Part shown: piece after piece, positions 1 through 7,708 of the stretch | Layout of the letters: each line of letters starts with the position of its first letter | How positions within the stretch are numbered: position 1 is the stretch's first letter | From: Microbacterium capsulatum | Lineage (GTDB): Bacteria > Actinomycetota > Actinomycetes > Actinomycetales > Microbacteriaceae | Length of the DNA stretch: 64,000 bases | Direction of reading: 5' to 3' | Assembly (NCBI RefSeq): GCF_030865425.1 | Contig: NZ_JAVFCB010000001.1 | Coordinates: 173,482 to 237,481 of the forward strand | Position numbers and translations under genes: made by a program | The notes under the pieces: model-generated | Told to the model about the DNA's origin: nothing | The model's database searches: none | What the model saw: the letters and a program-made list of their open reading frames with translations, nothing else

Positions 1-70
1 TTTTCCCCCGCTGGGGGGCCGCCACCCGCGGCCCCCCGGGGGTGAGAGCGGCGTGTCGCGACCAGCGAAC
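1..70. repeat. GC-rich hairpin plus half of a dispersed palindromic repeat
   Basis: The first 45 bases are a run of C- and G-rich inverted arms that look like a transcription terminator for a gene outside the window. They are followed at 51-70 by GCGTGTCGCGACCAGCGAAC. The same 20-mer, in one or both orientations, occurs at 24962-25017 and 60798-60892, where it forms inverted repeats between genes. Only the right arm lies in the window. No gene is visible before 146. Confidence 0.6.
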
Positions 71-145
71 GGCAGCGGCGGCCCGGGATTCTGCTCAGAG
101 CGGATCCGCTCGCGCGGGTCCGGAGAGCGTGCCTAGCATGACGCC

Positions 146-496
146 ATGACCCAGCCGCAGGAGGATCCCCGTCCGGACCGCACGCCGACCGGGCCGGAGA
201 GGCTGTGGCGGTCCGTCGTGGGCGAGCTGCTCCGCGACGCCCGTGCGGACCGCGGCGAGACGCTCGTCGAGACCGCCCGCCGCGCGGGTGTCTCCCCGCA
301 GTACCTCTCCGAGATGGAGCGCGGGCGGAAAGAGGCGTCCAGCGAGATGCTCGCCGCCGTCTCCGGCGCCCTGGACCTCACGCTGCGGGATCTGACCCTG
401 GGCGTCGCCGAGCGGATCGCGGTCGGATCCGCCGCGCCGGCCGGCACGGTCGCCCAGCCGGCGGTGGTCCGCGCGGCCTACGCGCTGGCCGCCTGA
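146..496 (+). CDS. XRE-family regulator, ClgR/PopR-like, with ALAA C-terminus
   Basis: A 116-residue protein with one helix-turn-helix domain at about residues 22-80, including VSPQYLSEMERGRKEASSEM, the signature of the ClgR/PopR group that activates clp genes in actinobacteria. It ends in YALAA, matching the end of the local tmRNA tag (FALAA). C-terminal alanines mark ClgR and PopR for Clp proteolysis in Streptomyces, so it is probably an unstable activator. It is convergent with the clpP pair and overlaps the end of the nearer one by 19 bp. A TAGCAT hexamer at 134-139 sits 6 nt before the ATG, indicating a leaderless mRNA. The family assignment is firm; target genes are inferred. Confidence 0.85.
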   Translation: MTQPQEDPRPDRTPTGPERLWRSVVGELLRDARADRGETLVETARRAGVSPQYLSEMERGRKEASSEMLAAVSGALDLTLRDLTLGVAERIAVGSAAPAGTVAQPAVVRAAYALAA

Positions 497-1104
497 GCCG
501 CGCGGGTCGGCGCGTCGACCGCCTGGGTGACGACGTGGTCGACGAGCCCGTACTCGCGCGCGCCCTCCGCTGTCAGCACCAGGTCGCGGTCCGTGTCCGC
601 GCGCAGCCGCTCGGCGCTCTGCCCGGTGTGCCGCACCAGGATCCGCTCCAGGTCGCCGCGCACCCGCACGACCTCCTCTGCCTGCAGGATGAGGTCCGGG
701 ATCGTGCCGCGACCCTGCGCGGCCGGCTGGTGCAGGATCACCCGGGCGTGCGGCAGCGCGGCGCGCTTGCCCGCGGCGCCCGCGGCCAGCAGCACGGCCC
801 CGACCGAGACGGCCTGCCCGACGCAGAACGTCGCGACATCGGAGCGGATGAACCGCATCGTGTCGTACAGGCCGAGCATCGCGCTCGGATCGCCGCCGGA
901 GCAGTTGATGTAGAGCTGGATGTCGCGGTCGCTCCCCGTCGCGTCCAGGTGCAGCAGCTGTGCGACGAGAACGTTCGCGACGTCCGCGTCGAGCGGGGTG
1001 CCGAGGTAGATGACCCGCTCGGAGAGCAGGTGCGAGTACACGTCGAGGACGCGATCTCCGCGGGGCGAGGTCGCGATGACGTTCGGGACGAGTAAGGACG
1101 GCAT
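478..1104 (-). CDS. clpP: ATP-dependent Clp protease proteolytic subunit (distal gene)
   Basis: A 208-residue ClpP (peptidase S14), the usual length. The serine of AVSVGAVLLAAG, the histidine of VILHQP and the aspartate of DRDLVLTAEGA fit the Ser-His-Asp triad. It should form a heptameric ring that degrades substrates fed by a Clp ATPase in the cytoplasm. It is the second gene of a two-gene operon, starting 1 nt after the stop of the upstream clpP. Its ribosome site (AAGGAG) lies inside that upstream gene. No clpX or clpC is adjacent, so the pair resembles Streptomyces clpP3P4 more than the clpP1P2-clpX locus. Confidence 0.93.
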   Translation of the reverse strand: MPSLLVPNVIATSPRGDRVLDVYSHLLSERVIYLGTPLDADVANVLVAQLLHLDATGSDRDIQLYINCSGGDPSAMLGLYDTMRFIRSDVATFCVGQAVSVGAVLLAAGAAGKRAALPHARVILHQPAAQGRGTIPDLILQAEEVVRVRGDLERILVRHTGQSAERLRADTDRDLVLTAEGAREYGLVDHVVTQAVDAPTRAAQAASA

Positions 1105-1105
1105 G

Positions 1106-1726
1106 TCAGGCTCCTTCTGCGGTCAGGCCGATGCTCCGGCGGGTGACGGGCGGCATCACGGCGGCGAAGTCCGCGGTGATCTCGTCGATGAAGCCGTAGG
1201 CGAGGGCCTCCTCGGCGCCGTACCAGCGGTCGTGCAGCGAGTACTCGAAGACGCGCTCGACGGGCTGGCCGGTGTCCTCGGCGATGAGGCCGAGCACGGT
1301 GTCGCGGGTGTGCCGCAGGTCGGCGGCCTGCAGCTCGACGTCGACCGCGCTGCCGCCGATGCCCGCGGATCCCTGGTGCAGCAGGATGCGGCTGTGCGGC
1401 AGCGCCCTGCGTTTGCCCTTCGTGCCCGCGGAGAGCAGGAACTGCCCGGCGCTGCAGGCGAGGCCGAACGCGACGGTCGCGACGTCGCAGGGCACGGTGC
1501 GCATGAGGTCGCGGATCGCGAGCATCGCCGGGACGGATCCGCCGGGGGAGTGGATCCACACGGTGACGTCGGCGACCGCGTCGTCGGCGGCGAGGGCGAG
1601 CAGCTGAGCCATGAGCAGTACGCCGTTGTCGTCGTCCAGGACCCCGTCGAGGACGAGGATCCGGCGCGCGAACAGCATGCGACGCGTGTCGGCGTCGAAG
1701 AGGTTGCGGGGTGCGTCATCGGTCAT
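1106..1726 (-). CDS. clpP: ATP-dependent Clp protease proteolytic subunit (proximal gene)
   Basis: A 206-residue ClpP homologue, first in the operon. Triad candidates are the serine of ACSAGQFLLSAG, the histidine of ILLHQG and the aspartate of LHDRWYGAEEA. The motif GTKGKRRALPHSR is typical of the family. The start at 1726 gives normal length; upstream ATGs in the same frame run antisense through dapF and are rejected. Two unlike ClpP subunits in tandem probably form a mixed tetradecamer, as in other actinobacteria. The convergent ClgR/PopR-like gene is the likely activator. Confidence 0.92.
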   Translation of the reverse strand: MTDDAPRNLFDADTRRMLFARRILVLDGVLDDDNGVLLMAQLLALAADDAVADVTVWIHSPGGSVPAMLAIRDLMRTVPCDVATVAFGLACSAGQFLLSAGTKGKRRALPHSRILLHQGSAGIGGSAVDVELQAADLRHTRDTVLGLIAEDTGQPVERVFEYSLHDRWYGAEEALAYGFIDEITADFAAVMPPVTRRSIGLTAEGA

Positions 1727-1876
1727 GTCCCCAGCGTGCGTCGCGCCGGCCTCGGGCGCAGCCGGATCCGCCCCAAGCGGATCAGCCCACGGCGGATCGG
1801 CCCCTGTCCCCGAGCCTGTCCAGGGGCCGGATCCCGGCTCAGCGACCGCCTCCCCGCGCGCCCCTAGAATCGGGGG

Positions 1877-2749
1877 ATGGTCGCATTCACCAAGGGGCAG
1901 GGCACCGGCAACGATTTCGTCATCATCGCCGACCCGGACGGGGAGATCGACCTGCGCGCAGACCAGGTGGCCGCGCTCTGCGACCGTCATTTCGGCATCG
2001 GCGCGGACGGTGTGCTCCGGGTCGTGCGTTCGAAGGCCCTTCCGGAAGGCGCGGCGGCGCTCGCCGAGAACCCGGACGCCGAGTGGTTCATGGACTACCG
2101 CAACGCCGACGGCTCGATCGCCGAGATGTGCGGCAATGGCGTCCGCGTCTTCGCGCACTACCTGCTGCGCGCGGGTCTCGCCGAGATGGCGGACGGCGGA
2201 TCCCTCGCGATCGGCACGCGCGCGGGTGTGCGCGATGTGACCCGCAGCGAGGACGGCTACCGCGCCGACATCGGCCGCTGGCGGCTGTCCGGCGAGGATC
2301 CTCTGGCGCGGGCGACCGGCCTGAGCGTGCCGCGCCCCGGCCTCGGCATCGACGTCGGCAACCCGCACGTCGTGGTCGCGATCGCCTCCGATGCGGAGCT
2401 CGACGGCCTGGATCTCGCGAAGGCCCCCGAGCTCGCCCCGATGCCCGAGCACGGCGCCAACATCGAGTTCGTCGTGCCTGCCGAGCCCCTCGTGCAGGAC
2501 GGTGTCGGGCACGTCCGGATGCGCGTGTTCGAGCGCGGCGTGGGCGAGACCCTCAGCTGCGGCACCGGCATCGTCGCGACCGCGCTCGCCGTGCGGCACT
2601 GGGCGGGCGCGGGCGCGCCCGACGAGTGGCGGGTCGAGGTCCCCGGCGGCACGCTCGGCGTCCGCGTCGTCTCGCGCGAGGACGGCGAGCACGCCCTCCT
2701 CTCCGGCACCGCGCAGCTCTCCTACCGCGGCGAGATCGACCTCGCGTGA
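1877..2749 (+). CDS. dapF: Diaminopimelate epimerase
   Basis: Interconverts LL- and meso-diaminopimelate in the lysine and peptidoglycan pathway. The 290-residue protein has both catalytic cysteines in their signatures: [13 protein letters not shown] near residue 80 and [12 protein letters not shown] near 227. It also shows the N-terminal [10 protein letters not shown] motif and the GNPHVV segment. The ATG follows a TAGAAT hexamer (1865-1870) by 6 nt and has no clear Shine-Dalgarno, so a leaderless transcript is likely. It converges on the methyltransferase gene downstream, with a GC hairpin between. Confidence 0.97.
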   Translation: MVAFTKGQGTGNDFVIIADPDGEIDLRADQVAALCDRHFGIGADGVLRVVRSKALPEGAAALAENPDAEWFMDYRNADGSIAEMCGNGVRVFAHYLLRAGLAEMADGGSLAIGTRAGVRDVTRSEDGYRADIGRWRLSGEDPLARATGLSVPRPGLGIDVGNPHVVVAIASDAELDGLDLAKAPELAPMPEHGANIEFVVPAEPLVQDGVGHVRMRVFERGVGETLSCGTGIVATALAVRHWAGAGAPDEWRVEVPGGTLGVRVVSREDGEHALLSGTAQLSYRGEIDLA

Positions 2750-2763
2750 CGCCTGCGCGCCGA

Positions 2764-2783
2764 CGCCCGGCGTGAGCCGGGCG
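2764..2783. terminator. Hairpin between convergent genes
   Basis: Perfect 8-bp arms CGCCCGGC and GCCGGGCG flank a GTGA loop. It lies between the ends of dapF and the convergent methyltransferase gene and could serve both. There is no T-tract, as is common in high-GC actinobacteria. Confidence 0.5.
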
Positions 2784-2798
2784 GACGTCTGCCGGGCG

Positions 2799-3440
2799 CT
2801 ACGGCAGGACGATGCCCTCGGTGCGCGGCGTGCCGTGACGGCGCACCTTGAGCACGCGGAAGCCGCGGCCCGTCGCCGTGCGATACACGCTGTAGCCGTC
2901 GTCGAACGTCGACGCGAGCCAGCGCTGCAGCGAGTCCGCGCCGAGGTTGCGGCTGATCACGAACCAGCCGTCCGCACGCTCGTCGAGCCGGGGGATCCAC
3001 CGCTCCAGCAGGCCGTGCAGCTCGCTCTTGCCCACCCGGATGGGCGGGTTGGAGCGGATCGTGCGGAACGAGACGTGCTCGGGAACATCGTCCGGGGTGA
3101 CGGCGTTGACATTGTCGAGGCCGAGCGCCGCGGCGTTGCGCCGCACCAGATCGAGGGCGCGCTCGTTCACGTCGACGGCCCAGACCGTGGCATGCGGAGA
3201 GGCGACCGCGAGCGACAGGGCGATCGGGCCCCAGCCGCAGCCGAGGTCGAGCAGATGCCCGCCCGGGGGCGACGGCGGGGTGTTCGAGAGCAGCACGGAG
3301 GTGCCGACGTCGAGATGATCGGGACTGAAGACTCCCGCGGCGGTGGTGAGTTCCACCTCGCGGCCCGCAAGCACGACCCGGATCCGACGGAGGTTCTCAG
3401 GGCTTGCGGGGGCCGCAGTGAAGTAGTGGTCGGACCCCAT
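2799..3440 (-). CDS. Class I SAM-dependent methyltransferase (RsmC/RlmG-like)
   Basis: A 213-residue protein of the MTS small-domain methyltransferase family. It has the SAM motif LLDLGCGWGPIAL and the catalytic loop NPPIRVGK, the NPPxxxGK form shared with 16S/23S rRNA guanine-N2 methyltransferases. A 16S rRNA G1207 methyltransferase is the nearest named relative, but substrate cannot be read from sequence. The start at 3440 is chosen because TACGCT lies exactly 6 nt upstream (3447-3452), the leaderless pattern seen elsewhere here. A longer frame start at 3533 would run over this promoter. Confidence 0.88.
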   Translation of the reverse strand: MGSDHYFTAAPASPENLRRIRVVLAGREVELTTAAGVFSPDHLDVGTSVLLSNTPPSPPGGHLLDLGCGWGPIALSLAVASPHATVWAVDVNERALDLVRRNAAALGLDNVNAVTPDDVPEHVSFRTIRSNPPIRVGKSELHGLLERWIPRLDERADGWFVISRNLGADSLQRWLASTFDDGYSVYRTATGRGFRVLKVRRHGTPRTEGIVLP

Positions 3441-3514
3441 GCAGCGAGCGTAGCGGACACTCACAGCTAAAGTTAAGGCGCCCGCCTCATTCGACGGGCA
3501 CGAGAAAGGTGCGG

Positions 3515-5020
3515 ATGACGCAGTCCACGACACACGACGAACACGGCGACGCGGTGGAGCGCGTCCTGGCGGCGGGGGAGCGGCGTGCGGAATCGCACGT
3601 GTTCGGATCCGCCCAGGCGCTGCAGGACGCGACGACGGCCGGTCACTCCTCCGCCGACGGCGAGCAATGGGATCTCGAGGAGCGGCACGCCCTGCGCCGC
3701 GTGCCCGGGCTCTCCACCGAACTTCAGGACGTCACCGAGGTCGAGTACCGGCAGCTGCGCCTGGAGAACGTGGTGCTCGTCGGCGTGTACCCGCAGGGCG
3801 CGCAGGACGACGCGGAGAACTCGCTGCGCGAGCTGGCCGCGCTCGCCGAGACGGCCGGCGCCGTGGTCCTCGACGGACTGCTGCAGCGCCGCCCGCACCC
3901 CGACCCGGCGACCTACCTCGGCCGAGGCAAGGCGCAGGAGCTCAAGGACATCGTGGCCTCCGTCGGCGCCGACACCGTCATCGCCGACACCGAGCTCGCC
4001 GCCAGCCAGCGCCGCGCCCTCGAGGACGTCGTCAAGGTGAAGGTCATCGACCGCACCACTGTGATCCTCGACATCTTCAGTCAGCACGCCAAGAGCCGCG
4101 AGGGCCGCGCCCAGGTCGAGCTCGCGCAGCTCGAGTACCTGCTCCCGCGGCTGCGCGGCTGGGGCGAGTCGATGAGCCGCCAGGCCGGTGGCCAGGTCGG
4201 CGCCGGCGGCGCGGGCATGGGATCGCGCGGTCCCGGTGAGACGAAGATCGAGCTCGACCGCCGTCGCATCCGCACCCGGATGGCGATGCTGCGCAAGCAG
4301 ATCCGCGACTTCGCGCCGGCCCGAGAGGCCAAGCGCGCCGAGCGCCGCCGCAACACGATCCCCTCGGTGGCGATCGCCGGGTACACGAACGCCGGCAAGT
4401 CGAGCCTGCTGAACGCGCTCACGAGCGCCGGCGTGCTCGTGGAGAACGCGCTGTTCGCGACCCTGGATGCGACGGTCCGCCGCTCCGAGACCGCGGACGG
4501 CCGCATCTACACGCTCACCGACACGGTCGGCTTCGTGCGCAACCTGCCGCACCAGCTCGTCGAGGCGTTCCGCTCCACGCTCGAGGAGGTCGCCGACGCC
4601 GACGTCATCGTGCACGTCGTCGACGGATCCCACCCTGACCCGGCCGGTCAGATCAAGACCGTGCGCGACGTGATGGGCGACGTCGGCGCGCGGAAGCTCC
4701 CCGAGATCGTCGTCTTCAACAAGGCGGACCTGATCGACGAGGACGAGCGGATGGTGCTGCGCGGCCTGGTGCCGGGCGCGCACTTCGTGTCGTCGCGGTC
4801 CGGCGAGGGCATCGCCGAGCTCCGCGCGACGATCGACGAGATGCTGCCGAAGCCGGCCGTGGAGATCCGCGCCGTGGTGCCGTACGACCGGGGAGACCTC
4901 GTCGCGGCGGTGCACGAGACGGGGCTGCTGCTCGAGGTCGTGCACGAGGAGGGCGGGACGCGGATCCACGCCCACGTCTCCGAGCGTCTCGCCGCGGAGC
5001 TCGCGCCCTTCGCGGACTGA
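3515..5020 (+). CDS. hflX: GTPase HflX
   Basis: A ribosome-associated GTPase that splits or rescues stalled ribosomes. The 501-residue protein has the HflX N-terminal domain (about 75-280, with RRPHPDPATYLGRGKAQEL), the glycine-rich linker, and a G domain with G1 GYTNAGKSS (about 290), G3 DTVGF and G4 NKAD. The ATG at 3515 is preferred over GTG 3509 because the GAGAAAGG ribosome site then has normal spacing. It follows the divergently read methyltransferase gene and ends at a strong hairpin. Confidence 0.95.
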   Translation: MTQSTTHDEHGDAVERVLAAGERRAESHVFGSAQALQDATTAGHSSADGEQWDLEERHALRRVPGLSTELQDVTEVEYRQLRLENVVLVGVYPQGAQDDAENSLRELAALAETAGAVVLDGLLQRRPHPDPATYLGRGKAQELKDIVASVGADTVIADTELAASQRRALEDVVKVKVIDRTTVILDIFSQHAKSREGRAQVELAQLEYLLPRLRGWGESMSRQAGGQVGAGGAGMGSRGPGETKIELDRRRIRTRMAMLRKQIRDFAPAREAKRAERRRNTIPSVAIAGYTNAGKSSLLNALTSAGVLVENALFATLDATVRRSETADGRIYTLTDTVGFVRNLPHQLVEAFRSTLEEVADADVIVHVVDGSHPDPAGQIKTVRDVMGDVGARKLPEIVVFNKADLIDEDERMVLRGLVPGAHFVSSRSGEGIAELRATIDEMLPKPAVEIRAVVPYDRGDLVAAVHETGLLLEVVHEEGGTRIHAHVSERLAAELAPFAD

Positions 5021-5053
5021 CGTGTCTCGTCGCACGTCGTGCGACGAGACACG
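5021..5053 (+). terminator. Perfect 15-bp hairpin after hflX
   Basis: Arms CGTGTCTCGTCGCAC (5021-5035) and GTGCGACGAGACACG (5039-5053) pair perfectly across a 3-nt loop. It begins directly after the hflX stop codon. There is no T-run, but position and stability suit a terminator separating hflX from the surface-protein gene. Confidence 0.75.
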
Positions 5054-5088
5054 TGCGCAGGCGGCGCGGGATCTGTCAATATACCGGT

Positions 5089-7023
5089 ATGAGACGCGCC
5101 GCCTCGGCTGTGGTGACGGTCCTGCTCGCCCTCTCCGCACTCGCCTTCGCCGCGGCTCCGGCGGCAGCCGCGACCGGCACGCCGTGGGCGGACTGGACGC
5201 CGATGTCCGGCAGTCCCGGGGCGTACACCGGCGGTCTGCAGATCGCGTCCCCGCAGCTTCGTGCCACGTACACGAGCGACTCCCGCGGCGGATCCGTCGG
5301 GGTGATCTCGGGCGCCAGCACCTGGCTCTCGGCGGCGACGCCGGTCGGGCAGAAGTACGGCAGCAGCCGCGACCAGCAGTACCTGAACCTCCGTCCGCGC
5401 GCGGACACCCCGACCGCCCCGTCGGAGACCACGTACACGTTCGCGCACGCGACGACGGCGTCCGGCTGGACGTTCGTGCTCGGCGACATCGACGCCGACA
5501 AGGTGCAGATCGCCGCTCTCGGGCCGGACGGGCACCGGCTCACCGCCGCCGAGCTCGGCTTCCGCGGCGGCTTCAACTACTGCGCCACCGGCGCCCCCGG
5601 CGCGCCGTCCTGCACCGGCGATCCGGCCGACGTGCCGAGCTGGGACCCCGCGACCGCGACCCTCACCGGCAACCTCGGGGCTGTCGACACGAGCGGCGCC
5701 GCCGCATGGTTCGAGCCGAACACCCCGGTCTCCTCACTGACCTTCGCTTTCACCCGCCGGGCCGGGTTCCCCGTGTACCAGACCTGGTTCGCTGCGATCA
5801 CCCGGACCGTGTCCGGCACGGTCACCGACACCGGCGCCTCCGCCCCGTCGGCGGGCACCACCGTGCGGCTCGTCGCGCCGGACGGCACGGTGATCGGCCA
5901 GACCGCGACCGCCCCGGACGGCACCTACTCCTTCGCCGATGTCGTCGCGGCCGACGGCTACACGGTCGAGATCGCCCCGCCGCCGGGCAGGATCAGCGAC
6001 GCGCCGCGCGGCACGGTCGACGTCACGAACCAGGACGGCACCGTCGACTTCTCGGTGCGCGACATCGTGCCGGTCCCGGTCTCCGGCACGGTGAAGGACA
6101 CGCACGGCACTCCGATCGCCGGCGCGACGGTCGTGCTCGACGGCGGCCGCACGGTCGTCACCGACGCGACCGGCGCCTACCTCCTCGACGATGTCCCGGT
6201 CGGCCCGCACGTCCTCACCATCACCCCCCAGGCCGGGTACACGCTCATCTCCTCTCCCGCGCCGTTCACCGTCCCGCTGGGCAGCACGACCCCGATCACG
6301 GGCCAGGACTTCGTGCTCCGGGCGCCGCCGACCATCTCCGGCACGGTCGCCGTGGCGGGCACCGGCATCGGCGGCGTGCTCGTCACGGCGAACGGCCCGG
6401 GCGGGACCGTGCAGGCCGTGACTGCGGCCGACGGCACCTACGCGTTCCCGAAGAGCCCGTCCGGCGACTACACGGTGACGGTCGCCGCTCCGCAGGGATA
6501 CGACGTCGTCGGATCCGGATCGCGCACCGAGACCGTGGGCGCGGGGGACGTCACCGGTGTCGATTTCGCGCTCTCCCGGCTCGGATCCGTCGCCGGCACC
6601 GTGACCGAGGGAGGCGGCGCGCCGCACGCCGGTGCGACCGTGTCGGTCGCGGCCCAGGGCGGCCCTCTGACCGCCACGACGGCCGCCGACGGCACCTACG
6701 AGCTGGGCGACCTCGCTCCGGGCGACTACACGATCGACGTGACCGTTCCGCCCGGCTTCACCGGCTCGACCCCGACCAGCCGCGCCTTCACGATCACCGC
6801 GGCCGGCGAACTGATCGACGGGCAGGACTTCGTGCTCGCGCCGGCGCAGGTCGCGCCGGATCCCGACCCCGCGCCCACGACGACCTCGCCGGCGGCAGGC
6901 GGTGGCAGGGTGAGCGCCCTCGCGCCCACCGGCGCGGATCCGCTGCCGGCGGTCGGCGTGGGGCTGGCCCTGCTGCTGGCGGGCGCCGCGGCGCTGGTCC
7001 TCGTCCGTCGACGGCGTGCCTGA
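5089..7023 (+). CDS. Secreted multi-repeat surface protein with LAPTG wall-sorting signal
   Basis: A 644-residue exported protein. Residues 1-27 are a signal peptide (arginines, long Ala/Leu/Val core, Ala-rich cleavage site). An N-terminal globular region of about 210 residues of unknown fold follows. Then come about four carboxypeptidase-regulatory/SpaA-like beta-sandwich repeats of about 85 residues, each with a VSGTV start and a TxADGTYxxxD core. The tail has LAPTG (611-615), a hydrophobic helix and RRRRA. LAxTG is the signal used by class E sortases in high-GC actinobacteria, so wall anchoring is likely. No sortase gene is in the window. ATG 5089 is chosen because the signal peptide begins there. 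Confidence 0.85.
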   Translation: MRRAASAVVTVLLALSALAFAAAPAAAATGTPWADWTPMSGSPGAYTGGLQIASPQLRATYTSDSRGGSVGVISGASTWLSAATPVGQKYGSSRDQQYLNLRPRADTPTAPSETTYTFAHATTASGWTFVLGDIDADKVQIAALGPDGHRLTAAELGFRGGFNYCATGAPGAPSCTGDPADVPSWDPATATLTGNLGAVDTSGAAAWFEPNTPVSSLTFAFTRRAGFPVYQTWFAAITRTVSGTVTDTGASAPSAGTTVRLVAPDGTVIGQTATAPDGTYSFADVVAADGYTVEIAPPPGRISDAPRGTVDVTNQDGTVDFSVRDIVPVPVSGTVKDTHGTPIAGATVVLDGGRTVVTDATGAYLLDDVPVGPHVLTITPQAGYTLISSPAPFTVPLGSTTPITGQDFVLRAPPTISGTVAVAGTGIGGVLVTANGPGGTVQAVTAADGTYAFPKSPSGDYTVTVAAPQGYDVVGSGSRTETVGAGDVTGVDFALSRLGSVAGTVTEGGGAPHAGATVSVAAQGGPLTATTAADGTYELGDLAPGDYTIDVTVPPGFTGSTPTSRAFTITAAGELIDGQDFVLAPAQVAPDPDPAPTTTSPAAGGGRVSALAPTGADPLPAVGVGLALLLAGAAALVLVRRRRA

Positions 7024-7161
7024 GATTTCGGATCGGCACCGCACGGCCGGGCGTGGAATGGCGGCGGGGTCGAAACCGTTGTACTGTGTGATGCTCGGGC
7101 GCTTCGCGCGCCCTCTGACAAATCCACAGTGCGACAGCGGCTCCTTCGAGAGAAGGAACAC

Positions 7162-7530
7162 GGGGCTGATCGGTTTCGACAGCGCCTGTGAATCTACGAG
7201 AAGCGGGCCGAGGATGCAGGGTTATCTCGTGAACGCTCCCTGCGAACCAATAAGTGCCAACGTTAAGCGCACTGACTTCGCCCTCGCTGCCTAAGCGAGC
7301 CCGATAGTCCGTCAGACCGTATGTGATTCCGATACGGATCCTGGCGTCATCTAGGAATCTTGCTGTGTGATGGCGTCTGGACGTCACGCGGGACTCTTCC
7401 CAGGCTGGGCTTGTCGACTTAGGTGTCTGTGACAAAGGTCGGAGCCGAGCAGAACGTCTGCACAGACTGCGCCCGGAGAAGGCGTGGAGACTCAGCGTTG
7501 GACGGGGGTTCGATTCCCCCCAGCTCCACA
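7162..7530 (+). ncRNA. ssrA: tmRNA (transfer-messenger RNA)
   Basis: Rescues stalled ribosomes and tags the nascent chain for Clp proteolysis. The 5' end GGGGCTGATCGGTTTCGACA pairs with the 3' end CAGCTCC (7521-7527) to form the tRNA-like acceptor, with the T arm GGTTCGATTCC before it. The tag frame runs from GCC 7256 to TAA 7292-7294 and encodes ANVKRTDFALAA. The last 19 bases (7512-7530) are the left attachment site of an integrated element, so the functional 3' end is now contributed at the integration junction. CCA is not fully encoded. Confidence 0.96.
7512..7530 (+). repeat. attL: 19-bp attachment core inside ssrA 3' end
   Basis: GATTCCCCCCAGCTCCACA is repeated exactly at 14261-14279. 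The bases flanking the match differ on both sides. The left copy completes the tmRNA T-arm and acceptor, and the integrase gene begins 180 bp later, as expected for an element that integrates into a tmRNA gene. Confidence 0.9.
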
Positions 7531-7564
7531 ATGGCCGCTGTCGCATGGTCGGATTTGCCGCATG

Positions 7565-7608
7565 AAACCGCCCCGATCCCTTACGAGAGTAGGGGAGCGG
7601 GGCGGTTT
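7565..7608 (+). terminator. Element-borne terminator just after attL
   Basis: Perfect 11-bp arms AAACCGCCCCG (7565-7575) and CGGGGCGGTTT (7598-7608) followed by a T. It lies 35 nt beyond the end of tmRNA, inside the element. The probable original ssrA terminator now lies beyond attR at 14323-14363, so this hairpin probably substitutes for it and shields the element from ssrA read-through. Confidence 0.8.
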
Positions 7609-7708
7609 TGCGTTGGTCGGCTGATAGGGCATAAGACGGCACGAAACGGCACCTGCTGGCTATAGTTAGCCGCGAAATAGACAGGCTGGCTATCCGAGGA
7701 GGGGCACC

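Noticed and set aside
51..70. CGC-N5-GCGAAC (58-70 region) as a ClgR binding site before the XRE gene
   Set aside because: It resembles the reported ClgR motif, but the same 20-mer is a dispersed repeat at unrelated gene ends (24962, 60798), so the match is probably incidental.
1106..2692. A 528-codon minus-strand frame covering the proximal clpP and the antisense of dapF
   Set aside because: Only the 3' part is ClpP. The remainder is antisense to dapF, and the ClpP start at 1726 gives the normal length.
5022..7091. A 689-codon frame overlapping the surface-protein gene
   Set aside because: Arg-rich shadow frame of high-GC DNA. The other frame has a signal peptide, repeats and a sorting tail.
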